A DNA stretch of 32,565 nt from Tubiluchus corallicola (GCA_030141605.1 JAQGDQ010001611.1:1-32565); one strand, 5' to 3'. Shown: positions 1 through 29,246, counted from the stretch's first letter. Numbers and translations: made by a program. Notes: generated by a model from the sequence alone, not told the origin.

Positions 1-116
1 AAGCAATAATGACCCCAGCAATTGAAACATGTGCAGTCTACTACGCAGCGGCAACTTCAAAGAAATTTTATTAAATTAATAATTGAAATTTAATTTAATT
101 TCGCGCCCTTTTGCAG

Positions 117-162
117 GATCTTATACTTCGACTGTTTGCTGTTGATACGGACGATGATGTTC
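117..162 (+). CDS. Probable penultimate exon (partial gene, unidentified)
   Basis: A pyrimidine-rich tract ending in TTTTGCAG (to 116) precedes an open frame beginning GAT CTT ATA CTT CGA. It reads DLILRLFAVDTDDDV, then one base before a possible donor GTAATG at 163. That phase (1 nt left over) fits the exon at 3496, which starts with 2 nt of a codon, giving ...DDDVR-IVVADIVDRIDP. The flavour (LRLFAVDTDDDVR) is like a HEAT/ARM-repeat helix, but I do not recognise the protein. Two alternatives exist: read-through to a stop at 195-197 (...DDDVRNASRDYKWPR), or a second frame open to 357 that ends inside the first minisatellite unit. The gene extends left of the window. Confidence 0.4.
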
Positions 163-341
163 GTAATGCATCACGGGATTACAAATGGCCACGTTAATGA
201 TCTAGAATGGAGAGACAGAAGCTTGCAAGACTTTGACAAGGACAATGTTTGGAGTAAACGTGAACTGCCTGAGGATGTGAATGAGTTTAAACTACTTGGG
301 ACCAAAGGACCAAAAGAATTGATAGGTCTGTTAATCAAAAA

Positions 342-2473
342 ACTAGAAAATACTTAACGTACAGGGTGTTCGAAAAATCACCATCATCTCATTCACTCTT
401 CGTTGTCATTTCATTACCCTTACTAGAAAATACTTAACGTACAGGGTGTTCGAAAAATCACCAACATCTCATTCACTCTTCGTTGTCATTTCATTACCCT
501 TACTAGAAAATACTTAACGTACAGGGTGTTCGAAAAATCACCATCATCTCATTCACTCTTCGTTGTCATTTCATTACCCTTACAAGAACATACTTAACGT
601 ACAGGGTGTTCGAAAAATCACCATCATCTCATTCACTCTTCGTTGTCATTTCATTACCCTTGCTAGAAAATACTTAACGTACAGGGTGTTCGAAAAATCA
701 CCATCATCTCATTCACTCTTCGTTGTCATTTCATTACCCTTACTAGAAAGTACTTAACATACAGGGTGTTCGAAAAATCACCATCATCTCATTCACTCTT
801 CGTTGTCATTTCATTACCCTTACAAGAACATACTTAACGTACAGGGTGTTCGAAAAATCACCATCATCTCATTCGCTCTTTGTTGTCATTTCATTACCTT
901 TACTAGAAAATACTTAACGTACAGGGTGTTCGAAAAATCACCATCATCTCATTCACTCTTCGCTGTCATTTCATTACCCTTACTAGAAAATACTTAACGT
1001 GCAGGGTGTTCGAAAAATCACCATCATCTCATTCACTCTTCGTTGTCATTTCATTACCCTTACTAGAAAATACTTAACGTACAGGGTGTTCGAAAAATCA
1101 CCATCATCTCATTCACTCTTCGTTGTCATTTCATTACCCTTACTAGAAAATACTTAACGTACAGGGTGTTCGAAAAATCACCATCATCTCATTCACTCTT
1201 CGTTGTCATTTCATTACCCTTACTAGAAAATACTTAACGTACAGGGTGTTCGAAAAATCACCATCATCTCATTCACTCTTCGTTGTCATTTCATTACCCT
1301 TACTAGAAAGTACTTAACGTACAGGGTGTTCGAAAAATCACCATCATCTCATTCACTCTTCGTTGTCATTTCATTACCCTTACTAGAAAATACTTAACGT
1401 ACAGGGTGTTCGAAAAATCACCATCATCTCATTCGCTCTTCGTTGTCATTTCATTACCTTTACTAGAAAATACTTAACGTACAGGGTGTTCGAAAAATCA
1501 CCATCATCTCATTCACTCTTCGCTGTCATTTCATTACCCTTACTAGAAAATACTTAACGTACAGGGTGTTCGAAAAATCACCATCATCTCATTCACTCTT
1601 CGTTGTCATTTCATTACCTTTACTAGAAAATACTTAACGTACAGGGTGTTCGAAAAATCACCATCATCTCATTCGCTCTTCGTTGTCATTTCATTACCCT
1701 TACTAGAAAATACTTAACGTACAGGGTGTTCGAAAAATCACCATCATCTCATTCACTCTTCGTTGTCATTTCATTACCCTTACTAGAAAATACTTAACGT
1801 ACAGGGTGTTCGAAAAATCACCATCATCTCATTCGCTCTTCGTTTTCATTTCATTACCCTTACTAGAAAATACTTAACGTACAGGGTGTTCGAAAAATCA
1901 CCATCATCTCATTCACTCTTCGTTGTCATTTCATTACCCTTACTAGAAAATACTTAACGTACAGGGTGGTCGAAAAATCACCATCATCTCATTCACTCTT
2001 CGTTGTCATTTCATTACCCTTACTAGAAAGTACTTAACGTACAGGGTGTTCGAAAAATCACCATCATCTCATTCACTCTTCGTTGTCATTTCATTACCCT
2101 TACTAGAAAATACTTAACGTACAGGGTGTTCGAAAAATCACCATCATCTCATTCACTCTTCATTGTCATTTCATTACCCTTACTAGAAAGTACTTAACGT
2201 ACAGGGTGTTCGAAAAATCACCATCATCTCATTCACTCTTCGTTGTCATTTCATTACCCTTGCTAGAAAGTACTTAACGTACAGGGTGTTCGAAAAATCA
2301 CCATCATCTCATTCGCTCTTCATTGTCATTTCATTACCCTTGCTAGAAAGTACTTAACGTACAGGGTGGTCGAAAAATCACCATCATCTCGTTCACTCTA
2401 CACTGTCATTTCATTACCCTTACTAGAAAATACTTAACGTACAGGGTGTTCGAAAGATCACTATCATCTCGTT
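342..2473. repeat. 80-bp minisatellite, about 27 copies
   Basis: An 80-bp unit containing TACTTAACGTACAGGGTGTT, CGAAAAATCACCATCATCTC and TTCATTACCCTTACTAG repeats head-to-tail; the ACAGGGTG core recurs every 80 bp from 361 to 2441 (27 occurrences). Copies are almost identical with point variants (TACAAGAACA at about 582 and 822; ATTCGCTC at 871, 1431, 1671, 1831, 2311). A variant combination at 871-969 recurs 560 bp later at 1431-1529, suggesting block duplication of seven units. It lies in the probable last intron of the left-hand gene. ORFs within it are shadows. Confidence 0.97.
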
Positions 2474-2629
2474 TTATTTTGTTGTTTGTAAAAGTTATGT
2501 ATTAATCACGGCATTTGGAAATAATATATCAAATAAACAAAACGTAGACCAGTTAGCACTGAAGGTTACAACAAGTCGAATATAAATGTGTTTTAAAGCT
2601 TTTTACTAATCGTTTAAATTGTTGCGGGT

Positions 2630-2700
2630 TTCATGGCTAAGTGGTCACGTCATGTTTGCTTCGCATTAATGCCTCCTCTTCGCTTAGGTTCGATGCTCAT
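2630..2700 (+). repeat. tRNA-like element, probable degenerate SINE head
   Basis: TGGCTAAGTGG at 2634-2644 resembles a pol III A box, and GGTTCGATGCTC at 2687-2698 resembles a B box, with tRNA-like spacing of about 43 bp. Flanking acceptor-stem pairing is not evident, so this is more likely a tRNA-derived SINE or tRNA pseudogene than a working tRNA. The 3' boundary is not visible; the sequence to about 2900 has no recognisable feature. Confidence 0.4.
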
Positions 2701-3075
2701 TTAAATCACAGGAAAAGGGTGCATATTCATCCGTACGTGGCTTAGATACTTTTGCCAGTTTTAGTACCTTAAATGGGTTCAGCTCGTATTAGTATGTTAT
2801 TTGCGGATAGGTGGCAGCACGGTGCGACATGCTGGTTTTATTATGTCCGATTGCTACATCTATTTATACTAAGTTCTGCTCGCATCGCTCCATGTGTCTT
2901 TCTAGTCATGCCTACATCGCCTACAGGTTGCCATTACGTGCCAAAGCATTAGGAAAACACCTCCTACTTTAACTTAGAAAAACTTCACGAAAAGGTTCCA
3001 GTCTTACCACAAACCCCGTGTTTAGTAGGACCTGTCATTGAATGATGAGTTCCAGTTTGCAAAGTGTAAAAAATA

Positions 3076-3456
3076 AGCCTCTTCACAGTTTTGCTGCGCG
3101 CATGCGCAGTTGTCGTAGGTCAAAGGTTAAGTGTAGCACAGCAACGCACCTTAACTGCAACCGTCACATTACATGTGGATAAAGAAAAGCCATCTGCTGC
3201 ATCAGTTCAATAACTTCAGTTGTTTTACATGGACCTTACTTAACTATGCATTAGTCTGTGCATAGAAAGAGTTACTAGTAGAATCTTGCTTGAAAACAAC
3301 AAAAATGAATTAGGTAAGATTCTAGCTAGCTATTAAAACTTCTACTATTAGCATGAGTTGTAAGGCATTATCAAGTGTACACCAATGCATTGTCTGGTAC
3401 ACTTAACCTTTGACCTTTTCATGATCATCATCAATCGCTGGAACTGTGAAAAGGCT
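3076..3456 (+). mobile_element. MITE-A copy 1 (TA target, Tc1/mariner-like)
   Basis: The ends are AGCCTCTTCACAGT and ACTGTGAAAAGGCT, imperfect inverted repeats. A TA dinucleotide lies on the left flank. Subterminal CATGCGCAGTTG and AGGTCAAAGGTTA lie at the left, with the complement of AGGTCAAAGGTTA near the right. No coding capacity. It ends 39 bp before the exon at 3496. Five further copies are in this window (10113, 16454, 17562, 24005, 29704). Confidence 0.75.
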
Positions 3457-3495
3457 TTACGAAATGTGCTAACGCTTGTCTGTTCATTTATCCAG

Positions 3496-3761
3496 GTATT
3501 GTAGTGGCAGACATAGTCGACAGGATAGATCCTGATATGGGCCAGCCAGAGATGGTTGAAGAGAGGGGAGTGAAGTTTTCTACGAAAGGATGGCGACGAA
3601 AACGAGATGCCCATCGCAAGAGGACAGAGAATATGGACGACCTCATGCAAACGTTACGAATGTACGTGAGAAATAGATCTGCACAGATGGACGGCGATGG
3701 CAAACGTAACGGTCCAAGCGCAAGAGCCGACGACATCAGACTCCGTACTCAAGGATGGTAA
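3496..3761 (+). CDS. Probable terminal exon of unidentified gene
   Basis: An acceptor (TTTATCCAG, ending 3495) opens a frame reading IVVADIVDRIDPDMG and continuing for about 88 codons to TAA at 3759-3761. There is no upstream in-frame ATG (position 3504 is GTG), which fits an internal or terminal exon better than an independent ORF. The C-terminal half is strongly basic (KGWRRKRDAHRKR, then residues around RMYVRNRS) and rich in charged residues, with no recognisable domain. A poly(A) signal AATAAA follows at 3986-3991. The upstream intron would be 163-3495. A second overlapping frame (ATG-like start near 3697, open to 3879) is equally short and less convincing. Function unknown. Confidence 0.5.
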
Positions 3762-3985
3762 ATTAGGAACAATGATGGTAAATTTGGAACAATGTCAAAA
3801 TGATGTGAATCTGTATCAATCTCTTTATACACTAGCCTTACAACATTCAGCAAAACAACATGAAGGCTCAACTTTATGATATAAATTAGCAATTAAAAAT
3901 AACAAAAAACTTGCATGATTCCAAAATCATTTTATTTTGTTTAGTTTAAAAACTGTTTATCACAAAAATGATGAAAATCTTAACA

Positions 3986-3991
3986 AATAAA
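3986..3991 (+). terminator. Poly(A) signal AATAAA of the left-hand gene
   Basis: Canonical AATAAA lies 225 bp after the stop at 3761 and is followed by a T-rich stretch (CTTTCTACTGTTTTGATG). It plausibly ends the transcript near 4005-4015, leaving about 770 bp to the SPG7 stop on the other strand. Confidence 0.5.
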
Positions 3992-4046
3992 GTTTTAACA
4001 AACAATCTTTCTACTGTTTTGATGTGAATGTTTTCCTTTAGAAGCG

Positions 4047-4141
4047 TACTATCCCATTACTGACCCCACTACTATCCCATTACTGACCCCAGTACTATCC
4101 CATTACTGACACCACTACTATCCCATACTATCCCCCACTAC
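4047..4141. repeat. 23-bp tandem repeat, 4 copies
   Basis: The unit TACTATCCCATTACTGACCC plus CAC starts at 4047, 4070, 4093 and 4116; the last copy is diverged. It lies just past the poly(A) site of the left-hand gene. Confidence 0.9.
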
Positions 4142-4782
4142 TATATACATCAGTGCTTCTCTAATGGTTTATTATACAAACTCTATGAAGAATTTACTTG
4201 CTGTTCAGAAACAGTTGAAAATGGAATCACTGTTCTAACAGACTTACGGGCCATGACAGTACCTTACTAAATTACTCAACATTGAAGAACTCTTTAAATC
4301 GCCTAGGCTGGGACTGCAAAAAGGATCGGCATTATGGCGAGTGTGGCGTTATATTGATACATTGGTGCATTGATACAGACATGTCTATGCAAGTGAAGAT
4401 ATTTTGCATGTTAAACGAGGTTGGCATTATAAGAGGGGGGCATTATAAAGAGGTTTTACTGCACTAAGAACCTTAGTAATTCAGTAATTCATCATAGTGA
4501 TATGCAATTTGGTAAACACTGACCCTGAAACATCTGTTACGAAAATCGTACCTCTTTCATCTCGGGGGGAAAAGTACTCATTTAGGTTACACTTGGTGTT
4601 GACTCACGGGGATAACGAGTTTGCTTTTCTTTGCAATTGTAGCTCATTAAATAGACTATTGTGTACTTTTACTATATCGTTAACATGTAGCCGCAGCAGG
4701 AAAAAAGACTAATTACAACAGAATGACAAAGGCACAGCGTACGGTCGATGCTCGCTACTATTCATTATCCACAAAGTGATAA
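4142..4782. other. Intergenic region with possible mariner/pogo-like fragment
   Basis: Between the left-hand gene and the convergent SPG7 stop. Around 4290-4470 a segment ends in GGCATTATAAAGAGG then TTTTACTGCA, reminiscent of terminal sequences of Tc1/mariner or pogo elements (compare 30955-31035), but no clear partner terminus is seen. Short ORFs at 4282 and 4497 have no recognisable content. A possible minus-strand poly(A) signal (TTTATT on plus) is at 4168-4173, 600 bp past the SPG7 stop; no nearer canonical one was seen. Confidence 0.35.
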
Positions 4783-7161
4783 CTAGTCATCTGATGCTTT
4801 TGCCTCATCTGTTCCTATTTCTGGTTTATCAGAGACCAGCTCCTCACCAAAGCTAAACGGATGACTTATTTGCTTCTTCTCTCCAAATGGGGGAGGTCCG
4901 AGCAACTCTACCATATCCCGATAGTTCAGCACTTCCCGCTCAACCAAAGCTTTCGCTAGTAATTCCAGCATGTCCTTATTCTCGGAGAGTACTTTCTCCG
5001 TGTATTGAAATGCTGTGGCAACGTACTTTCTGGCTTCTTGATCGATGATGTTGGCAAGTTTTTTACTGTATGGCTTCTTTCCCAGCTCACTGATGGCTTC
5101 TGCGGGAAAGGAAATGTTACCGATCGTGTCGTTCATGCCGTACTGTCGAATTATGGCGTACACGATCTTAGTGACCTTTTGAAGGTCATCCTCTGCGCCG
5201 GTTGTTACTTTATTAAAGATCATGCTTTCCGCGACTCTGCCACCAAGAGCCATACACACTCTTTGAAAAAGCTCGTCGGTACTGTACAACTTTTTATCGT
5301 TCGGCATGTATTGCGAGAATCCCAGAGCACCTCTAGTTCTGGGAACGATCGTGACCTTCAACAGTGAATCCGTATGTTCGAGAAGCCACCCTACCAATGC
5401 GTGACCCGACTCGTGGTACGCGACAATGTTCTTTTCTATTACAGACAGAACCGTTGACTTCTTAACAGTTCCGGCAATGACTCTCTCAACTGCAAATTCG
5501 AAGTCCGAATCATCGACGTCTTTCTTGCCCACTGTAGCTGCGTGTATAGCAGCTTCGTTACAAATGTTTGCAATATCTGCACCACTGAACCCAGGCGTCA
5601 ACTGCGCCAGACGTTTTGAATAATGAGATGGAATTTCTACTAATTTCAGTTGTTTCAGGTAATACTCAAATATCTCTTTTCGCTCCAGCAAAGTAGGAAG
5701 ATCTATAAGAATATGTCGGTCGAAACGACCGGGCCGTAATAACGCCTTGTCTAACACCTGAGATCTATTCGTAGAAGCCAGAACGACCACTCCTTCCTTC
5801 GTTGACATGCCGTCCATTTCGACCAGAAGCTGATTAAGCGTTTGCTCTTCTTCGCCGGTCATGCCTTCCGCGCCGCTGGCGCCACCAGCGCGACGTCGTC
5901 CAATAGCATCGATTTCGTCAATATAAACGATGCACGGAGCCCTCTTGCGAGCCTCCTTAAACAAATCTCGCACGCGAGCAGCTCCCAGACCGCCGATCAT
6001 TTCAACAAATTCTGAGCCGGCCATGGCAAGAAAGGGCACGCTTGCCTCGCTGGCAACGGCTTTGGCCAGAAGAGTTTTCCCGCAACCCGGAGGACCCAAG
6101 AGAAGAGCACCATGGGGTGGTTTGGCACCGAGCTCCTTAAACACCTGAGGTTTCTTTAAATAATCTACAAATTCTAGAACTTCTTGTTTTGCTTCCTTCA
6201 TTCCGGCGACATCTTTAAATCTAACGCCTTTATTTCCTCCGACTAGCGGGTCGACTATGGTGAACTTAGCTTTACCAAGGCGGGTAAAAGAATCCATTCC
6301 TTCAAGTGATACCTTAATTTGACCGGAGCGATACATCATTATTATCAAGACGGCAATTCCGACGAGCGACAAAACTAATAGCCACTGTCCCTCTTGATTG
6401 CGCTCGTAACGAATTGGAATCCCTAAATTTGGAGGTATGCCCAATTCGCGTTCTGCCCGCCGAAGCCGCTCTTCAAATCTGTCCGTGTCAATGACGTTCA
6501 TGTGGAACGTCTTGTGCTCCATGCGCTTGCCTTTCACCACAGCTCCATCTTGAAGAACGACGATGACTAGATTAAGTTCCGGACGTATCACTAACTGCTC
6601 CACTTCGCCTTTCGCTAACATGTGATAAAGAAACTCGTTCCACGATATGTAACGCATCGTGTCCGGATTATCGGTATGCGGTAAGAGCAACGAGACGGCG
6701 CTCATCGCAATGTACATGAGAAAACACCACAATGCCAGCTTTATGAGCACTTGGTTCTTGTCCGGATCATCGTCTTTCTTCTGGTTCTTGTCTTTGTTGT
6801 CGCCATCCTTCTGCGAACAAGAACGCGACGTCGACAACAATCTTACCGCACTGCCGACAGTGAAGCCAGACCGTTTCAACATGTCGCTGAAAGCTTTGTA
6901 CTCTTGCAGCAAATGCGTCGTATGGTACTGTCGGTACTGTAATGACTGTGTTAAGAACTGACAGCTGTGTCTACGCAGGTTTTGATTCCATTGCTGTTCG
7001 ACGCAACTTCTATTGGAAGCCGTACTCATCAAACGACTGTAGACTTTACTCTGCATGCGAATCAAGACCGATTTGCATATAGGAAGTTGAGTACGGTGAT
7101 AAGAACAATATAGTCTGTGCGTGTTCCTGTGCCAGAAGCTCTGAGCAAGAGTGACAGCCAT
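4783..7161 (-). CDS. SPG7: Paraplegin-type mitochondrial m-AAA protease subunit
   Basis: Complete 792-residue intronless ORF. Family role: zinc metalloprotease and AAA+ unfoldase of the mitochondrial inner membrane, usually a hetero-hexamer with AFG3L2, degrading misfolded membrane proteins and maturing mitoribosomal protein MRPL32. Seen: basic, Ser/Arg-rich N-terminus (residues 1-115) with few acidic residues, typical of a matrix-targeting presequence; TM1 about 138-160; FtsH extracellular-type domain about 165-255; TM2 about 260-277; Walker A GPPGCGKT 356-363; Walker B IVYIDE 411-416; second region of homology ASTNR...RPGRFDR with arginine fingers R479 and R482; zinc site HESGH 583-587, third ligand probably D659 in TTGAEDDL. 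The Cys in Walker A, PFLAMAGSEF and DLPTLLERKEIFE point to paraplegin rather than AFG3L2 (GPPGTGKT). The start ATG is in good context (purine at -3, G at +4). Animal SPG7 genes generally have many introns, so the single exon is notable. Confidence 0.96.
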   Translation of the reverse strand: MAVTLAQSFWHRNTHRLYCSYHRTQLPICKSVLIRMQSKVYSRLMSTASNRSCVEQQWNQNLRRHSCQFLTQSLQYRQYHTTHLLQEYKAFSDMLKRSGFTVGSAVRLLSTSRSCSQKDGDNKDKNQKKDDDPDKNQVLIKLALWCFLMYIAMSAVSLLLPHTDNPDTMRYISWNEFLYHMLAKGEVEQLVIRPELNLVIVVLQDGAVVKGKRMEHKTFHMNVIDTDRFEERLRRAERELGIPPNLGIPIRYERNQEGQWLLVLSLVGIAVLIIMMYRSGQIKVSLEGMDSFTRLGKAKFTIVDPLVGGNKGVRFKDVAGMKEAKQEVLEFVDYLKKPQVFKELGAKPPHGALLLGPPGCGKTLLAKAVASEASVPFLAMAGSEFVEMIGGLGAARVRDLFKEARKRAPCIVYIDEIDAIGRRRAGGASGAEGMTGEEEQTLNQLLVEMDGMSTKEGVVVLASTNRSQVLDKALLRPGRFDRHILIDLPTLLERKEIFEYYLKQLKLVEIPSHYSKRLAQLTPGFSGADIANICNEAAIHAATVGKKDVDDSDFEFAVERVIAGTVKKSTVLSVIEKNIVAYHESGHALVGWLLEHTDSLLKVTIVPRTRGALGFSQYMPNDKKLYSTDELFQRVCMALGGRVAESMIFNKVTTGAEDDLQKVTKIVYAIIRQYGMNDTIGNISFPAEAISELGKKPYSKKLANIIDQEARKYVATAFQYTEKVLSENKDMLELLAKALVEREVLNYRDMVELLGPPPFGEKKQISHPFSFGEELVSDKPEIGTDEAKASDD

Positions 7162-7456
7162 TTTAAACTATACAAAACAGAAAATAAAAATCTTTGTTAT
7201 TATTAGCTAAATGAAACACGTTAAAGCAAAACTGGACGCAATCTTAAGAGTAAAAAAAACTACCCAGGCTGGTGTGTCATCATAACAGTGTGTGAGGGTG
7301 TGTGTGTGTGATCGTGTGAGTGTGCATGTGCGTGCGTGTGTGTATGAGAGGGATGTATGTTACAAAGTTTGTGCATGAAGTACAATATTTTGAAAGAGAG
7401 ATAATATGAATGTCCATGCTAAAATAATTTGGTAGTGACTACTCTCTCCTGTTATA
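7162..7456. promoter_or_regulatory. SPG7 5' flank
   Basis: Region upstream of the minus-strand SPG7 start. AT-rich next to the gene, then a degenerate GT-rich stretch (7271-7345). No TATA box or named motif can be assigned with confidence. It is inferred to hold the SPG7 promoter only by position. Confidence 0.3.
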
Positions 7457-7616
7457 AACATACATACATACATACATACATACATACATACATACATACA
7501 TACATACATACATACATACATACATACATACATACATACATACATACATACATACATACATACATACATACATACATACATACATACATACATACATACA
7601 TACATACATACATACA

Positions 7617-7650
<34 letters not shown>

Positions 7651-7751
7651 CATACAATCATGCATACATGCATGCATGCATGTATACATACATACATACG
7701 TACATACATACATACATACATACATACATACATACATACATACATACATAC
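7457..7751. repeat. (CATA)n tetranucleotide microsatellite, about 295 bp
   Basis: Nearly perfect CATA repeats, broken at about 7640-7690 by ATGCATGC-type variants (ATACATGCATGCATGCATGT) and a CATACG at about 7696. Reading frames through it (YMYVC or IHTY repeats) are artefacts. Confidence 0.98.
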
Positions 7752-9406
7752 TTTTTTCAAAAATGACTTACGTAAAACAACTGTTATCACACAAAAGCAA
7801 TTTTCACATTCGCTCCTCTAATTCTAATTATTTTGTCAATAAGATTAAAAATTCGTTTTTGGTTAGTGAGAGATGCACCCTGGAAGGTGAGTCAGCGACA
7901 TTTTACATTGGTACAAACATTTCAAATTATTATTTCTAGTTACATAAGTCTTATCAACAGGTAAGCAAAATGCTAAGTAATACAGATTTGCATGGAAAGT
8001 TGTTTGGGACATAATTTAAAATTTTCTTTACTCCCCCTGATTTAAGTTTGCATAGGGGGCGCTGTGAGGTTTAGAGCAGAAGTACAAAAGTTTGACCTGA
8101 CATAAAGTCACATAGACAAAAGTTGTAAGCTAGACAGTGTTATATCATTGCCAGATATGCAGCACGCCGCAATAATATTTCCAAAACAACACTGAAGTCA
8201 TTATAATTCGTAATTTATTATCACTTCAGCATGCATTTTTACATTAAATTTGCATTATTATCTTCATAACTATTATGCTCTATAACTAGCAAAATGAAAC
8301 TTAGTTACAGTAAGTGTAACAGAACTACAATAGTGTACTATAGCGTTGTACAGTTAGGGAAAAAATTCGAAATATAATTACAAAAATTTAACAGAAGTAT
8401 ATTTACATAGTTACTAAACTACATAATAGTTTGTCAACAAGAAATAGATGCTGCAGGGTGATCTAGAAGCAAAATTTGTAAGACCACCATGAAAAGTGAA
8501 GAAAAAACTACTTAATTTACAAGAGAAAGAATTATAGAAAAACAGGGAATAATTAAGATAAAGTCATAGATAGACAAAGACAGAGAAAAAAAGAAAAGAA
8601 ATGAAATAGAAAGGAGTTCAGCAGAGACACGATGCAAAAGTATGAATATATAAACTGTAAAGTATCCAGTCGCGGGATGTACTGCAACTATCGCACTTCA
8701 CGGCCAAACCCAAAATGCACACAAAAACCCAATGTATAGATTCAGAATTACAAACCATCCTCAAGTGAAGAAAACGAAAGCTGATAATGTAAAAAAAACG
8801 GACAATTAACTTTCAATAGCCTTTAGCTTGTCACAGTCAAAAATCAGTCCAAAACATTCCACATAGTCACCGTATAAATTGAAAAACACAAGTTTTCCAG
8901 CACAAATGCTGACATAGGTCACTTGCACAAAATAAAAATGATCCTGATCTTAACTACTTTTCATTCAAAGATATTACATTTTACAAGCAAAAATAAAAAA
9001 CTTACAAATTTTGAGCTTTGCGCGTAACTTTTATAAAGGAAAATAAATTTTTGTTATTGCATAATCACTTCGCAGACTGAATATAAAACAAAACTAATCA
9101 TGATCGCCTGTCGGTGCTGTAGAATTGACAGGAAATCTTTCAAACTATGCACATTGACTACTTGCTTTTCTAAAGAGTTTGCATATCTCTTGGGAGGAGG
9201 AATAATGTTTTGTGGCGTTTCGCATTTTATTAATAATTTTTTAAATGTTAAACGCTAACTAATGAGTACTGTTTGGTAAATACCATGAAACTAAGAAGGG
9301 TGATTTAGTATGCTGTATCATTTCCCTGGCATTATATTTTTAAGCGGTCTTTTGCTCAATAGTACCATATTGCTTAAGTAAAATTAAAATAGGTAGTTTC
9401 TTCACA
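7752..9406. other. Intergenic region upstream of WDR45B
   Basis: AT-rich, with purine-rich patches at 8500-8640. CATAGGGGGCGCTGTG at about 8052 resembles the complement of CAGCACCCCCTA found in the dispersed repeat at 20027 and 32285, and may be a relic of the same element class. No gene, tRNA or clear promoter motif recognised. The WDR45B promoter should lie in the final few hundred bases by position. Confidence 0.4.
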
Positions 9407-28393
<18,987 letters not shown>

Positions 28394-28556
28394 AACACGT
28401 TTACGTCAAGTTGCTTAAGCTGATTGTGTGGAAAATTTCAGATTCATTAGTCCGTAAGACTAAGTAAAAAAGTGATTTAGCCGTTTATTGTTTAGGCCTT
28501 GATGAAATATGAATAACTAATCACTTGTGTGAGATAAACGATGAACTTTCACTGAT

Positions 28557-29145
28557 AAATGTAAACAAATTATTATTGTCTCTGTTTACACAAACAATAA
28601 ATATAAACAAATTATTATTGTCTCTGTTTACACAAACAATAAATGTAAACAAATTATTATTGTCTCTGTTCACACAAACAATAAATGTAAACAAATTATT
28701 ATTGTCTCTGTTCACACAAACAATAAATGTAAACAAATTATTATTGTCTCTGTTCACACAAACAATAAATGTAAACAAATTATTATTGTCTGTGTTCACA
28801 CAAACAATAAATGTAAACAAATTATTATTGTCTGTGTTCACACAAACAATAAATATAAACAAATTATTATTGTCTCTGTTCACACAAACAATAAATATAA
28901 ACAAATTATTATTGTCTCTGTTCACACAAACAATAAATGTAAACAAATTATTATTGTCTCTGTTCACACAAACAATAAATATAAACAAATTATTATTGTC
29001 TCTGTTCACACAAACAATAAATATAAACAAATTATTATTGTCTCTGTTCACACAAACAATAAATGTTAACAAATTATTATTGTCTCTGTTCACACAAACA
29101 ATAATGTAAACAAATTATTATTGTCTCTGTTCACACAAACATAGA
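28557..29145. repeat. 42-bp tandem repeat tiling AATAAA signals, 14 copies
   Basis: AAACAAATTATTATTGTCTC, TGTTCACACAAACAATAAAT; AATAAA recurs every 42 bp from 28596-28601 to 29058-29063 (12 hexamers), each followed by T-rich TTATTATTGTCTCTGTT. It lies 164 bp after the WDR45B stop and is the nearest source of canonical poly(A) signals. The first units have TGTTTACA able to pair with TGTAAACA of the same block. Confidence 0.96.
28596..29063 (+). terminator. Candidate WDR45B poly(A) signal array
   Basis: Twelve AATAAA hexamers spaced 42 bp with GU/U-rich sequence after each. No canonical hexamer was seen between the stop at 28393 and 28596, so WDR45B 3'-end formation probably uses one or more of these. 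Usage cannot be read from the sequence. Confidence 0.5.
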
Positions 29146-29246
29146 TTTAATATCATGTAATATTCACAAATTATTTTTTACTAGATGACAAATATCTGGT
29201 GTTTGTGAAAAAATTCAATTTTGAGGTAACTAAAGGAGACGTCCCT

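Noticed and set aside
342-2473. CRISPR or rDNA-spacer interpretation of the 80-bp array
   Set aside because: The whole 80-bp period is conserved, there are no spacers, and no rRNA sequence is nearby.
4497-4712. 71-codon ORF in the intergenic region
   Set aside because: Starts at a non-ATG codon or in weak context, has no recognisable motif, and is of a length expected by chance.
5005-6961. Plus-strand ORFs of 65-120 codons
   Set aside because: Antisense shadows of SPG7 without motifs.
4783-7161. AFG3L2 or bacterial FtsH as the identity of the protease
   Set aside because: GPPGCGKT, PFLAMAGSEF and DLPTLLERKEIFE match paraplegin better, and the animal context and presequence exclude a bacterial contaminant.
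7360-7939. ORFs reading YMYVC or IHTY repeats on both strands
   Set aside because: Produced entirely by the (CATA)n microsatellite, which is open in several frames.
7162-9406. Bidirectional promoter shared by SPG7 and WDR45B
   Set aside because: The starts are 2.2 kb apart with a microsatellite between; no compact shared CpG-like promoter is visible.
28521-29109. 190-194 codon ORFs on both strands
   Set aside because: The 42-bp (14-codon) minisatellite is stop-free in opposing frames; it lies in the WDR45B 3' flank.
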